Origin: Turnera subulata
Lineage: Eukaryota; Streptophyta; Magnoliopsida; Malpighiales; Passifloraceae
Direction: 5' to 3'
Assembly: GCA_028386065.3 (NCBI GenBank)
Contig: JAKUCV010007779.1
Coordinates: forward strand, 83,040-147,039
Length of the DNA stretch: 64,000 bases
The notes under the pieces are model-generated. The model was not told the DNA's origin and did no database searches. It worked only from the letters and a program-made list of their open reading frames with translations. Each line of letters begins with the position of its first letter. Positions within the stretch are counted from its first letter, which is position 1. A program made the translations under genes and the position numbers. Of the stretch, positions 47,196-58,514 are shown in pieces.

Positions 47196-47694
47196 TGATA
47201 TGGAAAAATATAGAGAGAAAAAGGAAATTGTATTAATCTCTCCAATTTGCCATTAGTTTTGTACATAGATGAGAGCTCTCTATTTATAGAGCCAAATACA
47301 CTGTTTTGGTGGACCTACTTTTCCGTGAATTGCTCCACGTTTTAAGGAGCTGATTCCTAACTTCTTGAGTAAGTCTTGACTTGACTTGCTTGAGAAGTTA
47401 AATGTCACGTGGTTCCTGTCGGGATCTTTGGGTTGCTGTAGAGCTTCCTCGGGGATGCCGAAGGGAGTGTCCTCTGAGCTAGTACAAGCTGCCTCAGGTT
47501 GGCTTCCAGTTTGGGTCCTCGGACCATTATGTAGCTTTCTCGGGAACCTTGAGTATTGGGACCGCCTTGGAGCTTCCCGGGGAACACCATGGTTAGTATG
47601 GGCTCCTCTGGTCGTTTGGTTTTATGGGCCATCACGTAGTCCGAATTATGGGTTCGAGGGTTTGTCGGGTCCAGTAACATTTTGGGCCATATCA
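47196..47694 (-). repeat. Element C 5' LTR
   Basis: 499 bp, partner of 32431-32922. On the minus strand it is followed by TTGGCGACCACAGTGGGAG at 47195-47177. Confidence 0.92.
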
Positions 47695-47699
47695 AGCAG

Positions 47700-48158
47700 A
47701 TAAAAGCCAATAAAGGCAATAACATCTTGATGGTTCAAAATGGCAAAGGGAAGGGAAAGGCTAAATTCAACAAGAAGAAGAACTTTGCCAGAAAGTTTGG
47801 TTCATGTTCTTCTTCTTCTTGTACTGCACAAGCATTAAAACCAAAAGGTGGTATTGCTAAGGAGGGACAGTGCTTCCATTGCAAGAAAACTGGTCATTGG
47901 AAGCGTAACTGCCCCATTTACCTTGAGGAGGTGAAGAAACAGAAGGGAAGTAAGACTTTCACTTCAGGTATTTTTGTTATAAAAGCTAATATTTCTATCT
48001 CAGCATCATGGGTATTAGATACTGGATGTGGATCTCACATTCGTGTAAATGTGCAGGATCTAACAAAGAGTAGAAAATTAACAAGAGGTGAAGTGGACCT
48101 GCATGTGGGGAATGGAGCAAGAGTTGCTGCATTAGCCGTAGGGACTTATACCTAGTGG
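47700..48158 (+). pseudogene. Element B gag end and protease
   Basis: Continues gag after element C. A Lys-rich stretch leads to CFHCKKTGHWKRNC (47871-47912), a CX2CX4HX4C zinc knuckle, and then SASWVLDTGCGSH with the protease Asp at about 48018. The frame ends with TAG after GTYT at about 48153. Comparison with element G shows that roughly 11-13 bp are missing here, which explains the shift into the next frame. Confidence 0.88.
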
Positions 48159-48159
48159 T

Positions 48160-48930
48160 TTGATTTTGGAATTGGACAATTGCTATTATGTGCCTACTAT
48201 AAGTAGGAATTTGATTTCCGTTTCTTATTTGGACAAGAAGGGTTTTTCATTTATAATAAAAAACAACTGTTGTTCTATTTATTTGAATGATGTTTATTGT
48301 GGTGGTGCACATTTGAGCAATGGTTTGTATATTCTTGATCTTGAAAACCCGATGTATAACATTTACACCAAAAGGGTCAGATTAAATGATTCTAATATGA
48401 CCTATCTCTGGCATTGTCGCTTGGGTAATATAATTGAGACTCGCATTTCTAAACTCCATAAGGATGGACTCTTAGACCCATTTGATTTTGAATCATATGA
48501 GACATGTGAATCATGTTTATTGGGAAACATGACAAAGACTCCTTTTACTGGTAAAAGTGAAAGGGCTTCAGACTTATTAGGACTTATACATTCTGATGTA
48601 TGTGGTCTTATGTCTACACAGGCTAGAGGTGGATTCTAATACTTCATTATATTTACTGATGATTATAGTAGATATGGCTATGTGTATCTTGTGAAGCACA
48701 AGTCAGAATCCTATGAAAGGTTCAAGAAATTCAAGAATGAAGTACAAAGTCAACTCGGTAAGAGTATTAAAATGCTTCGATCTGATCGAGGAGGCGAATA
48801 CTTAGGCCGAGAGTTTCTTGATCATCTGAAGGAATATGGTATAGTATCACAACTTACTCCACCTAGCACACCTTAATAGAATGGTGTGTCTAAAAGGAGA
48901 AATCGAACTTTGTTAGACATGGTTCGTTCC
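48160..48930 (+). pseudogene. Element B integrase, first part
   Basis: NCYYVPTISRNLISVSYLDK, then WHCRLGN (normally WHxRLGH, so the second zinc-binding His is lost), CESCLLGNMTKTPFTGKSER and SDVCG with the first catalytic Asp. After TAA at about 48637 it continues with TDDYSRYGYVYLVKHKSE and RSDRGGEYLGREF, the second Asp and the Glu. Two adjacent stops (TAA TAG, 48874-48879) stand where PQWNG is expected. The solo LTR E interrupts at 48931. Confidence 0.88.
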
Positions 48931-50510
48931 TGTGAATATCCGACCCAAAATCACTTGGTCCTATTCACCTAATCCTTTCACCTTCTTCTTCGGGTCAATC
49001 CTACAACCTTGGAGTCGCCACCCAAGTTTTATTAAGGACAAAACTTGGGGAAAACCTTGATATGACTCCTTTAGGCTACATGGTCATGGCGAACCAAAGT
49101 CATGGGATCGTCACAGATGGGAAGGTGTTAGGCACCCATCCATGTTAGGTCGAGACTATGTGTAATTATGAAATGCAAGTGTGCATAGTGTAAGTGTGCG
49201 GGTGTGGAAAGTAAAGGGAAGGGGAGAAGAAGAAGATTTGGCTTGCATCCCGCTGTAAGACCGAGATTACCTACGTACCCGAGTGATCGGGGTCAAAGGC
49301 ACGTAGCTCTAAACATGGCACAAATCGGCCACTTACATCATTAAAAGCATCAGCATGTAATCAACAAAGATCAATCAAAAGAGAGGGTTTAGTGTTACCT
49401 CTTGTAGCCCTCCTCTAGTTCCTTGCAATGGGTTGAGTTCTACACCCACCTTCTTGCTGCTTCTAAGCTCTATGGTTGATCCTCTTCTTGACCTCTCCTG
49501 GTTGAAACACTGCTGATGTCTCCCATGAAAATCCTCTAGAGTTTCTGCCTAAAGAATGTATTTCTAGGCTTGGAGAAGTAGAGTTTGTCCAAGCACTCAA
49601 GGCTTATAGGTGTGTATGTGAGAAAAGTGTGTGATCCCCTGAAATATGTGTGAGGGGTCCTATTTATAGTGCTCTGGGAAGTCTAGGGGCGTGGACCAGT
49701 TTAATGGTGAAGATTATGCCTGAAAATCTGGTCCAAAACCACGTAGGATCCAATTAGGAACAAAATCGGCGAAATCGGAGATTCTGGGCACCTATGAACG
49801 CCGCTGCCGGTGGTGCCGGCGATCATGTGGGGATGACTCCCAGCACCTGGCGGTCATCGCGAGAGGACCGTCAGTCACCCCTCGTGTCACCCATTCTTTC
49901 CTTTTTCGGCCTCCAATACCCCTAGTTCAGCCCTGATTTGATCATACCGCGTAATCAACCCCTAATCAGCCCAGAATCACTCAATTACTTGATTATCACT
50001 CCCCCTAAGTCATTCCATAACAGATTGATTACACCTTAATGCCTATTTCATACTAAATCATACCAAAAACAATATTTCTACATAAATGATGATTTAGCTC
50101 TGATTTTTATGGAAAATCAAAGCTAAAATTATCCTGCAAGAAATATGTTAATGGGCTGGGTAAACTCTGGAGAATCCATTTACTTGGACCCTTAAACCCA
50201 TTCCTAACCCAAAAATAAATCATCTCAATATAATTGGGTTAAAAACAACTAAAAGAGCCCAAGTAATACAATAAAATGTATTTTAATGTAAATAAACCTT
50301 ATTATATGTTTTGCCCTAAGATTAAATCATCTTATTAATCCTACGGTTTAGATGCACAAAGGTTTAGATTACCAAAATACATTAATTCTACTAAATTAAA
50401 TTCTTATTATATCTTAACTTAAAATTAGATCATCTCACTAACCTCAAGTTAAGCATGTTTTGGAATTTAGTTTTAATAAAATATTCGTGGGTTAAATTTG
50501 GGTGTTCACA
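48931..50510 (-). mobile_element. Element E: solo LTR, 1580 bp
   Basis: Starts TGTGAATATCCGACCC and ends GGGTGTTCACA, with flanks GTTCC (48926-48930) and GTTTC (50511-50515), a 5-bp duplication with one change. The integrase of element B reads on smoothly across it. TATAAATAG on the minus strand near 49660 suggests minus orientation. Upstream of that TATA, at 49796-49890, there is a GC-rich patch with GGCGGTCAT and GACCGTC, similar to motifs in the leader of element B. No internal domain, so it is most likely what remains after LTR-LTR recombination. Confidence 0.85.
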
Positions 50511-51388
50511 GTTTCATGATGAGTCAAGCTGACCTTCCACCTTCCTTTTGGGGACATGCTTTAACGACAGTTGCTTTTACACTTAACCATGTTCTATTTA
50601 AATCAGTTGAAAAGACACCACATGAGATGTGTATTGGGAAACGTCCTAGTTTGTCTTTCATGAAGACTTGGGGTTGTGAGGCTTACGTTAGACGACAAGT
50701 ATCAGACAAACTTGGCCCTAAATCTGATAAATGCATTTTTGTTGGATATCCTAAAGAAACTAAAGGATATTATTTCTATAATCTCGTGGAACAAAAGGTG
50801 TTTGTTGCACGTACTGCTGGTTTTCTAGAAAGAGAAATTATTTCTAGAAGGATCAGTGAGAGAAAAGTAGAACTCGATGAAGTTCGAGAACAACAAGAGA
50901 TTACAGAAACTGAGATGGAACAAGAACAGGAACTACAAGCTGCTGTGGGTGAAAATCCTGTACCTGTAGCACATGGACCACGTAGGTCTGATAGGACTAG
51001 GCGTGAGCCTGAGAGATATGGATTTTTTTTGACTCATACCGGGGATGTGATGCTCATGGATCAAGATGAGCCCACTTCCTATCAACAAGCTATTACGGGT
51101 CCAGACTCTGAGAAATGGCTTGAAGCCATGAATTCTGAGATGGAATCCATGTATGAAAACAAGGATTGGACCTTGGTTGATCCACCTGAAGGGGTTAAAC
51201 CCATTGGGTGCAAATGGGTCTATAAGAAGAAGAATGACATGGATGGTAATGTAGTTACCTTTAAAGGGCGATTGGTCGCAAAAGGTTTCAAACAAGTTCA
51301 TGGTGTTGACTATGATGAAACTTTTTCACCAGTTGCCATGGTTAAATTCATCCAAATTCTTTTGGCTATAGCTGTATACCATAATTAA
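50511..51388 (+). pseudogene. Element B integrase end and reverse transcriptase start
   Basis: Integrase C-terminus: MSQADLPPSFWGHALTTVAF, KSVEKTPHEMCIGKRPSLSF, TWGCEAYVRR, KCIFVGYPKETKGYYFYN. Then an acidic linker and reverse transcriptase: WLEAMNSEMESMYENKDWTL, PIGCKWVYKKK, GRLVAKGFKQVHGVDYDETF, SPVAMVKFI. Ends with TAA at 51386-51388, where a Tyr codon is usual. Confidence 0.9.
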
Positions 51389-52661
51389 GAAATCTGGCAG
51401 ATGGATGTCAAAACTGCTTTCCTTAATGGAAATCTCTTAGAGGAAGTGTATATGACACAACCTGAAGGTTTTGTCACTAAAACAAATGCTGGCAAAGTAT
51501 GCAAATTGCAAAGATCTATTTATGGATTGAAGCAAGCTTCTCGGAGTTGGAATCTTCGTTTTGATGAAGTACTCAAACAGTTTGGTTTCATCAAGAATGA
51601 AGATGAGCCATGTGTTTACAAGAAGGTTAGTGAGAGCACCGTTATTTTCTTGCTATTATATGTGGATGACATTCTGCTTATTGGGAACGATGTTCCATCA
51701 CTACAGTTTGTAAAGACTTAGTTAAGGAAAAATTTCTCAATGAAGGACTTAGGTGAAGCTGCCTATGTGTTAGGTATAAAGATATATAGAGATAGATCTA
51801 AAAGGCTTCTTGGCCTAAGTCAGAGTACATACATTGGTAAAGTACTAAAAAGGTTTAGTATGCAAGAATCCAAGAAAGGATTCTTGCCCATGTCACATGG
51901 TATAACTCTCTCAAAGAATCATTGTCCTGGTACAACTAAGGAGAGAGAACGCATGAGTAAGATCCCATATGCATCTGCAATAGGATCTATTATATATGCT
52001 ATGTTGTGTACTGGACCAGATGTCTCATATGCATTAAGTGTCACAAGTAGATATCAAACTGATCCCAGTGAGAGTCACTAGGTAGCTGTAAAGAACATCC
52101 TAAAGTACTTGAGAAGGACTAAGGATGCATTCCTCGTTTATGGAAGCGTTGATGAGTTTGTTGTAAAGGGTTACACAGATGATAACTTCCAAACTGACAG
52201 GGATGATTTTAGATCGCAGTCAGGATATGTGTTTTGCCTTGGCGGTGATGCTGTGAGCTAGAAAAGTTCAAAGCAAGAAACAGTAGATGATTCTACAACT
52301 GAGGCTGAGTATATAACTACCTCTGAAGCAGCGAAAGAGGTTATTTGGATTAAGAAGTTCGTAACTGAACTTGGTGTAGTTCTGAGAATTTCTAGTCCGA
52401 TTGAGCTCTATTGTGACAACAATGGAACAATCGCACAGGCTCAGGAACCTAGATATCACCAACGATCCAAACACATACTCCGACGCTATCATCTCATTAG
52501 AGAGATTGTTGACAGAGGCGATGTAAGGATGTGCAGAGTTTCTTCTGAGAATAATGTTGCAGATCCGTTGACTAAGCCACTCACGCAACAGAAGCATGAT
52601 GGTCATAATGATCCATTGGTATTAGATACATGGATGTTTGGCTTTAGTGCAAGTGGGAGAT
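51389..52661 (+). pseudogene. Element B reverse transcriptase and RNase H
   Basis: IWQMDVKTAFLNGNLLEEVY, SIYGLKQASRSW and LLLYVDDILL with the YVDD active site at 51659-51670, then FSMKDLGEAAYVLGIKIYRD. RNase H follows: DVSYALSVTSRYQ, GYTDDNFQTD, TEAEYITTSEAAKE and ADPLTKPL. In-frame TAG codons at about 51719, 52080 and 52259 each stand where Trp is conserved, and one of these affects the SWKSSKQ block. The coding part ends about 10 bp before the purine tract. Confidence 0.9.
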
Positions 52662-54048
52662 TGTTAGTGTAATGCCCAAAAATCAATCATTGGATGATTA
52701 TGTTACTTTTAGAGTCATGATATTTGATTAAGGTTTTATTCCAATAAATGTGTTCGTTTATTCATTTATATCTTTGATGATAGCTTGGACCTATTTATAA
52801 CCCAAGAATATTTTATATTCTTAAAAAGTCCCAAGTCGATTATTATTATGGACGGGTTGAAATAATAAATTAAGACTAGCGTATGTTGAGAGTCGTATGA
52901 GATATGAGGTCTGCATACGGGTACAAGTTAGGGAACTTGTGGATTGGACCAATCCAACTTAAGAACACCACATGGATCATTACATGTTGTCATTGGTGGT
53001 TCTTATAAGTGTTGTCCTTAGACCTGAGATTATCAAAGTTCCCAACATATGAGTCATATGCTTTGATATTACTCTTGGTTACTCGTAACTGGGTAGACAT
53101 TAGAGTTATTATTGGGCACGTGATATAATAGTAGTGGGATTTGTTTGGTGAAGATGGAATTTGTCTAGTCCATATAATGGGAAATATATCTTCTGGGCCC
53201 CTAGATGGAGTTGAACTGTAAAATGCATGGCCGTGCTCAAATTGATTGATATGAGACATCAATCGTATTTGTTTTGGACAGTCAACTCGGATTCAAAAAA
53301 CCATAGATTAAACATACGCGAGAATGACATATTCCATGTTCTCGTGTTTGATCTTGATATTATAAGACATAGGGACAAAGACACAATAATAAGGCTTGTT
53401 GAATCGGTATTGTTCTTGTCAGTTAGGTAGCAATGATGTGTTGCTAGACACCGCTCATTGTTTATAATTACAAATGTGATTTTATAATTATTGCCAATGT
53501 GATTAGAGGCTATAAGGTTGCACACTTAGGACTGTTAATTTGAGCTATAAGTCCAAAAGAGTTTGGATAAGTTGTTGGACTAAGTTTTGGGTTATTAATA
53601 ATAAGCCCATTAAGTTTATTATTAGGCCCAAAATATTACAGCCCAAATATGATTAGGGTTGATCCAGAACACCTAGGGTTTCATGTCTCTATATATATGT
53701 GATATATGTTTGGTGATCTATAGTGTGGCTACACATCACAAAATTAGTACACAGAAAACCCTAGCTGTTCGCTCATTCTTAGAAACAGCTAGCACTGTGA
53801 GAAGAGAGAATGTGAGGGCTCAATCCAGAGATCGTGTGACGGTTCCTGGAGATTGACAGTTCGTGTGGATACCTTAAAGAAATTGGATACTTTGTCCAGT
53901 TTTAAACTGATTCAGCTCAAGTGAAAGATCTTAACCAAAACAGATACTGTATCTTATCTATTCGATTTATCCCATTTCACATGGACCCTGTGACGGTTTC
54001 GGATTTGATTCCGCTGCGTATTAATTCCCTGTTTGTGTACCTCCAACA
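52662..54048 (+). repeat. Element B 3' LTR
   Basis: 1387 bp, partner of 28864-30252, preceded by AAGTGGGAGAT and followed by the duplication CTAGT. Confidence 0.95.
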
Positions 54049-54285
54049 CTAGTTATATCTTTCATTTGAGAAATGATATAACAGGACCACATGTACTGAT
54101 CCAAAGCAATTGTAAAGTTACTCTTACTTTAAGCTTTGATTTCGGTCTTCATCTTTTGCCACAAAATTAATCAACTGTACCGATCAGGATTCAGGACCAC
54201 TACCACAGAATGATCTAGTCCAATTAAAAATTAGCGTACCCATACGTCTTTCCTTTCCCTTTTAGCGAAAAGCCTAGGAATTTAT

Positions 54286-54298
54286 ATCTATCTATCTA

Positions 54299-54361
<63 letters not shown>
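54286..54361. repeat. Microsatellite (TATC)n then (TA)n
   Basis: Several ATCT units pass into about 30 TA units. Such tracts vary strongly in length between individuals. Confidence 0.95.
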
Positions 54362-54368
<7 letters not shown>

Positions 54369-55943
54369 GATAGGTTAACCTTGATGTCAGCAGCAGTTGA
54401 CAATGATATTCCTCTTATTGACATGTAATCGAGCTAAACCTACCCAACAAAATACATCCTGTACATCATGAACGGAAATTTTGAATTTTTTTTTAAAAAA
54501 AATTGTTTTGATATTATTGTTCCGTGTCATGTAACAAATATGTGATCTAGTATATTTTTATGTCCTTTTTTTTTTCTAACATAAAACCTTATCTTTTTGT
54601 ATTTTCAAAGAAAATAGTCAAAAAATTATGCAAGTTTTGGCCTGATATTAGGTCTCAACTCTCATGCGTTCATGCCCTCTGTTAAATCAATTAATGGACA
54701 CCTAACGGCCAACGCCATTACCAACGTTGTCCACAGTTCCATAGTACTAGATTAGCATTTACAACACCCGACAACAGCATTAACTTGGCATTCACTCAAG
54801 TCAATTCTATGGTGACTGTTTTTCACTTGATTCACCTTCACACCCACCTCATGAGCGTGGAAATAATTTCTGCTTTGCTTGGACAGGGAATTGATTACAG
54901 TTCACTTGCATTATCCATAGAACAGTATGAGTGCTCATGAAGTGAAACACCATGGGAGTGTATAACTCAATCAATTTGTGTTGTTGTAACATACTACACA
55001 TAACACATTCTTAAAAAGATGTCATTCATCGGGTCCTAAATTATTCTTAACACTGGTGTTTGATTATCATATAGACGCAATTTAATTATTTCCAGGCATT
55101 TTATTTCAATCAAACAAATCATGGATTTTTTTTTTTTCTGGTATTTGGCAGCACATGGAGCCGACTAATCTAGACGTCTAACTCACCATTATCCTATCCT
55201 CGAGAGTCACAAATTCTTGATTTCCTGGCTCAATTTAGACTATTTTAATGTAACTATGTTAGCTATTTTAAGCTGAAATTGGGTGACAAGTGGAAAGAAA
55301 ATTTCCTCCATCAAATGTGCTGTTAAGGAAAAGCTTATCTAGATGAAGATAATGCACAGTATCTCCTCTAGTGATCGATGATGTCCACTAACGTTAACAT
55401 AGCTAGCAATAGAATTGCTGTGGTTGGATATTGTTCTTACTAGTTATTTGCCGACGTTTTTTGAACATTATATAAAATTAGTCATGTTTCGACAAAAAGC
55501 AAAAAAAAAAATTAGTCATGTGCTTAACTAAATGCTTGCTTTTAATTAATTAGCTCAAGACAAAGATTAGCTAAATATATAATGCGATATAAGTTGTTTG
55601 ACATAGGAAATAGGCAGTGCATATGTATCTCCTTCCCCTAACAGCCACGTGCATGGTGGATGTACGTATTTGATTATTTTGTTTAATTATTGCACTATCA
55701 GAAAATGTCAAGAAGAGCATGATGTTTTAATTGTCAGGGTGGTCAAGCAATATATATGTATATGCACTTCCAAGTAGCTAGACTGTCGAGAGGAGCAAAA
55801 AAAATATAATTGTGGCCTTACTTCCCACTCAAAAGGCAAATTTGTGGAGATGATAACTCTGATAAAATAATTAAAGCCTTCGCTAAAACCTGTGTTGAAA
55901 ATTCCACAATTCATCTTCCGAAACTGAATGAAATTAATTACCT

Positions 55944-56031
55944 TAACTGTAATTTTACAATGTTTGTTTCTAAATTCAAACAACTCAGAGTGGGTCTAGT
56001 TAATCAAACAAACATTGTAAAATTACAGTTA
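55944..56031. repeat. Perfect 26-bp inverted repeat with 36-bp loop
   Basis: The arm at 55944-55969 (starting TAACTGTAATTTTAC) is matched base for base by its reverse complement at 56006-56031. The loop is 36 bp. It belongs to no recognised element. Confidence 0.95.
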
Positions 56032-56189
56032 ATCGTATTTTATAAGTTTTTTTTTTTATACCACCACCTAATCGGTGTGTAACAAGGACGGATGATTAAT
56101 TTTTATTTTAAATCTTGTGACAAGAAAAGGATCTTATATATAAGTCCACTTCGGAGACATTATGCCTATTGCCCCTTACCCTAACTTGC

Positions 56190-57126
56190 TTTTTTTTTTT
56201 TTTTGAGTGGAAATGAGCTTGGACTTTATTTAAATCGTAGACATTCTGGGACAAAACAGCCTAGATACATCAAAATTTAATAGGCCCTCACACTTGGTGT
56301 GGGCTGAACATAATGAGCAACACCTAAAGCATAAAGCATGAGTAAAAGCTAGTTTAGCCAACCAGTCAACGCACTGGTTAGCCTCTCGAAAAACATATCT
56401 TAATCTTATCTGCCACGAACGAGCTAGCAGTTGGCGAACAAAATGTAGAAGAGCCGAAAGCCGGCGACCAGTAGTCTCGGTCCGCCGTAGCTGCAGAATA
56501 ATATCATGTGCATCAATCTCAACTTCAACCTTCCTCAAACCCAACTCCCAAGCCTTTGATAGACCCATGAAAAGCCCCGAGAGTTCAGCCGTGGCGGCAC
56601 CGCAAGACCCAATATTATAGCTAAACCCCGCTATCCAAGCCCCATCGTCACCCCATAAAAGACCGCCTGCACATGCTTGTCCATCGGACCGTCTCACAGC
56701 CCCATCAGTACTTAGTTTAGTCCAACCACTTGACGGTTTAGACCACTGCACGTTAGCAAGACTAGCGTGCGGTAAAGATACCCCCACCTGAGCCTCACGG
56801 GCTGTAGAATTATAATAATCCTGAGCATCCTGCAAGATTCGTGTTTTTGGATTGAAGGGAGACTCAAACTCTGGCTCAAAAATATGTGAATTCCTCCATC
56901 TCCAAATTCTCCAAGCTGCACCCCAATAACCTTAAGGGACGAAAACTCGGGTAATTTCCCCACCACAACAAACTAGTGATTTGAACTGATTCGATAATTC
57001 TCAGGAAAGATGGCCTAGCCTACCTCCTTAGATAGAATTATCATTCCAAGATAAATCCCCAGGAAAGACTGGAGGAACAGTGGTTCTCTTAAAACCCAGC
57101 CTCCTAGACAGGACTTACTTGCACAG
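56190..57126 (-). mobile_element. LINE 3' end with RNase H domain and poly(A)
   Basis: The frame 56230-56835 (201 residues) is a RNase H domain (RVT_3 type): WTKLSTDGAVRRSDGQACAG with the first catalytic Asp, GAATAELSGLFMGLSKAWEL with the Glu, and KVEVEIDAHDII with the next Asp, then VFREANQCVDWLAKLA. Upstream, in another frame, a WRxRN-type motif and PNTKTRIL-like residues fit the end of a plant LINE ORF2. On the plus strand a T-run at 56190-56205 is the poly(A) tail. Reverse transcriptase is missing because the unit is cut at 57126 by element F or was 5' truncated. TTACTTGC near 57115 and TAACTTGC near 56182 might be a degenerate duplication. Confidence 0.8.
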
Positions 57127-57538
57127 TGTTATAATTCACAACCTATACTTGACAAAGGCGGCTTAACCGGCCAACAAATAGGACAAGGCGGCTTTGCCAG
57201 CCAACAAAAAGATAAAGCGGCTTAGCCGGCCAATGTTGAATACTAAGCAAAATAAACAAATGCGAAAAATAAAGGCGGAATAATAAAAGAAAGAACACAC
57301 TCAAAAATTGATAACGGAGTTCGGCCAATTTTGCCTACGTCTCCGGAGCACTAGAAAAGGGCCTGCTCTTTTTACTAGGAGAAGAAAAGTATTTAGTACA
57401 ATTGTTAGGATACAATTATACTCTAATTTTGGGATGTTTAACTAAGAGAAGGGGGAGTTCTATTTATAACAAAACAAAACTCCCCAAACCCACTTCTCAA
57501 CCGATGTGGGATTCAAAACAAAACACCACTATTCAACA
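57127..57538 (-). repeat. Element F 3' LTR
   Basis: 412 bp. It contains three near copies of GGCGGCTTAGCCGGCC-type sequence (57158-57230), each partly self-complementary. The other LTR is outside the window, so the borders rest on the purine tract and TG...CA ends. Confidence 0.75.
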
Positions 57539-57640
57539 ATCTCCACCTTGGTGTTTTGTAGTCCCAACAAATCTCTATCTTCTCAATCAAACAAAGAACA
57601 GCCTCTGCGGTGCTTCGAACTTGCGCCATCTGGCGCCAAC

Positions 57641-58321
57641 TCAAATGTGCAGGATATTGACCAAGTCTAAACAATGTTCAAACTTGGCCCTTGTCACCAC
57701 CTTGGTCATCATATCTGTAGGATTTTCTATTGTCAAATTCTTCTGGAGAAGTATCTCTTTTTCTTCAAGAATTTCTCCCACAAAATGATAGCGAACATCA
57801 ATGTGCTTCGTCCGTGCATGAAAGACTTGATTCTTCGCTAAATGAATAGCACTCAGACTGTCAGAATATACTACAAGTTGTTTCTGACCAACTCCCAAGT
57901 CTTTTAGCAACCCATGAAGCTAAATTGCCTCCTTCACAGCTTCAGTAATAGCCATATACTCTGCCTCCATTGTAGACAAAGCCACCGTTGACTGTAAAGT
58001 GGATTTCCAACTAACAGGGGCTTTTGCTAAAGTGAACAAATAGCCCGTTGTCGATCTTCGCTTATCCAAATCTCCAGCATAGTCAGAATCACAATATCCA
58101 ACCACTCCTTGACCAAGTGATTCATCCCGTTCAAATATTAAGCCAATGTCTACGGTATCTTTGATATACCGAAGAATCCATTTCACAGCTTGCCAATGAC
58201 CTCTGCCAGGATAATGCATGTATCTGCTCACAACACTAACAGCTTGTGAAATATCCGGTCTCGTACACACCATTGCATACATCAAGCTTCTGACTACATT
58301 GGCATAAGGGACTTTTGCCAT
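57641..58321 (-). pseudogene. Element F RNase H
   Basis: Two frames: 57920-58321 has VPYANVVRSLMYAMVCTRPD, YCDSDYAGDLDKRRSTTGYL and STMEAEYMAITEAVKEAI; 57641-57910 has KQLVVYSDSLSAIHLAKNQV, RTKHIDVRYHFV and NPTDMMTKVV. Together they give the complete Copia RNase H core with Asp, Glu and Asp. A stop separates them near 57915. Confidence 0.9.
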
Positions 58322-58377
58322 GTACTCTCGTTCTTCTTCTGTCTGTGGAGATATGACCGACGATTCAAAGTTTACTC

Positions 58378-58510
58378 CCCGTTCACCTCATGGATGTCCA
58401 AAACTAAGGAGTAAGTATGGTTTTGCAACATCATGAAAGAAATTTATGACGAAGACACAGTCGGTTTCGAACGGAGAGAGAGACAGGGACGAATAGAGGT
58501 AGGGCTCTTA
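58378..58510. other. Foreign or scrambled block inside element F reverse transcriptase
   Basis: Between FEMKDLGEA (near 58515) and SVISPQTEEEREYMAKV (near 58330) about 130 bp do not match the usual reverse transcriptase sequence and cannot be read as such in any frame. It may be filler after a deletion. Confidence 0.5.
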
Positions 58511-58514
58511 GAAA

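Larger units (their letters stand above)
32431..47694 (-). mobile_element. Element C: large non-coding Gypsy/Tat-like LTR retrotransposon
   Basis: LTRs 32431-32922 (492 bp) and 47196-47694 (499 bp), TGATATGG to CCATATCA, with a perfect duplication AGCAG (32426-32430, 47695-47699). Orientation is minus: the polypurine tract TTTAGGGGGCTAG adjoins the left LTR and TTGGCGACCACAGTGGGAG, similar to primer sites of the Tat/Ogre branch, adjoins the right one. TATAAATAG occurs in each LTR. Without element D (6.9 kb) and its duplication it is 8.3 kb. I find no gag, protease, reverse transcriptase or integrase, so it is a LARD-type non-autonomous element. It contains two tandem-repeat tracts (33655-34395, 42420-42680) and a MITE (44922-45384). 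Confidence 0.88.
28864..54048 (+). mobile_element. Element B: Copia LTR retrotransposon with nested insertions
   Basis: LTRs 28864-30252 (1389 bp) and 52662-54048 (1387 bp), starting TGTTAG and ending CCAACA. A perfect 5-bp target-site duplication CTAGT lies at 28859-28863 and 54049-54053. A primer-site-like GTGGTAGCGGAGCC follows the left LTR at 30253; the purine tract AAGTGGGAGAT precedes the right LTR. The coding part has gag, zinc knuckle, protease, integrase, reverse transcriptase and RNase H in Copia order. It is cut by element C at 32431-47694 and by solo LTR E at 48931-50510. Without these, the element is about 8.3 kb. Gag and reverse transcriptase resemble the Tork/Angela group (tentative). 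Stop codons are mostly TGG to TAG or CAA to TAA changes, so it is dead. Confidence 0.95.
54054..56189. other. Intergenic AT-rich DNA
   Basis: No gene. It contains the microsatellite at 54286-54361, A- and T-runs, and a perfect inverted repeat at 55944-56031. Nothing else is supported. Confidence 0.5.

Noticed and set aside
47682..47700. Start codon MGHIKQ of the frame at 47682 as a true gene start
   Set aside because: The ATG lies in the LTR of element C. The coding part belongs to gag of element B and begins upstream at 31834.
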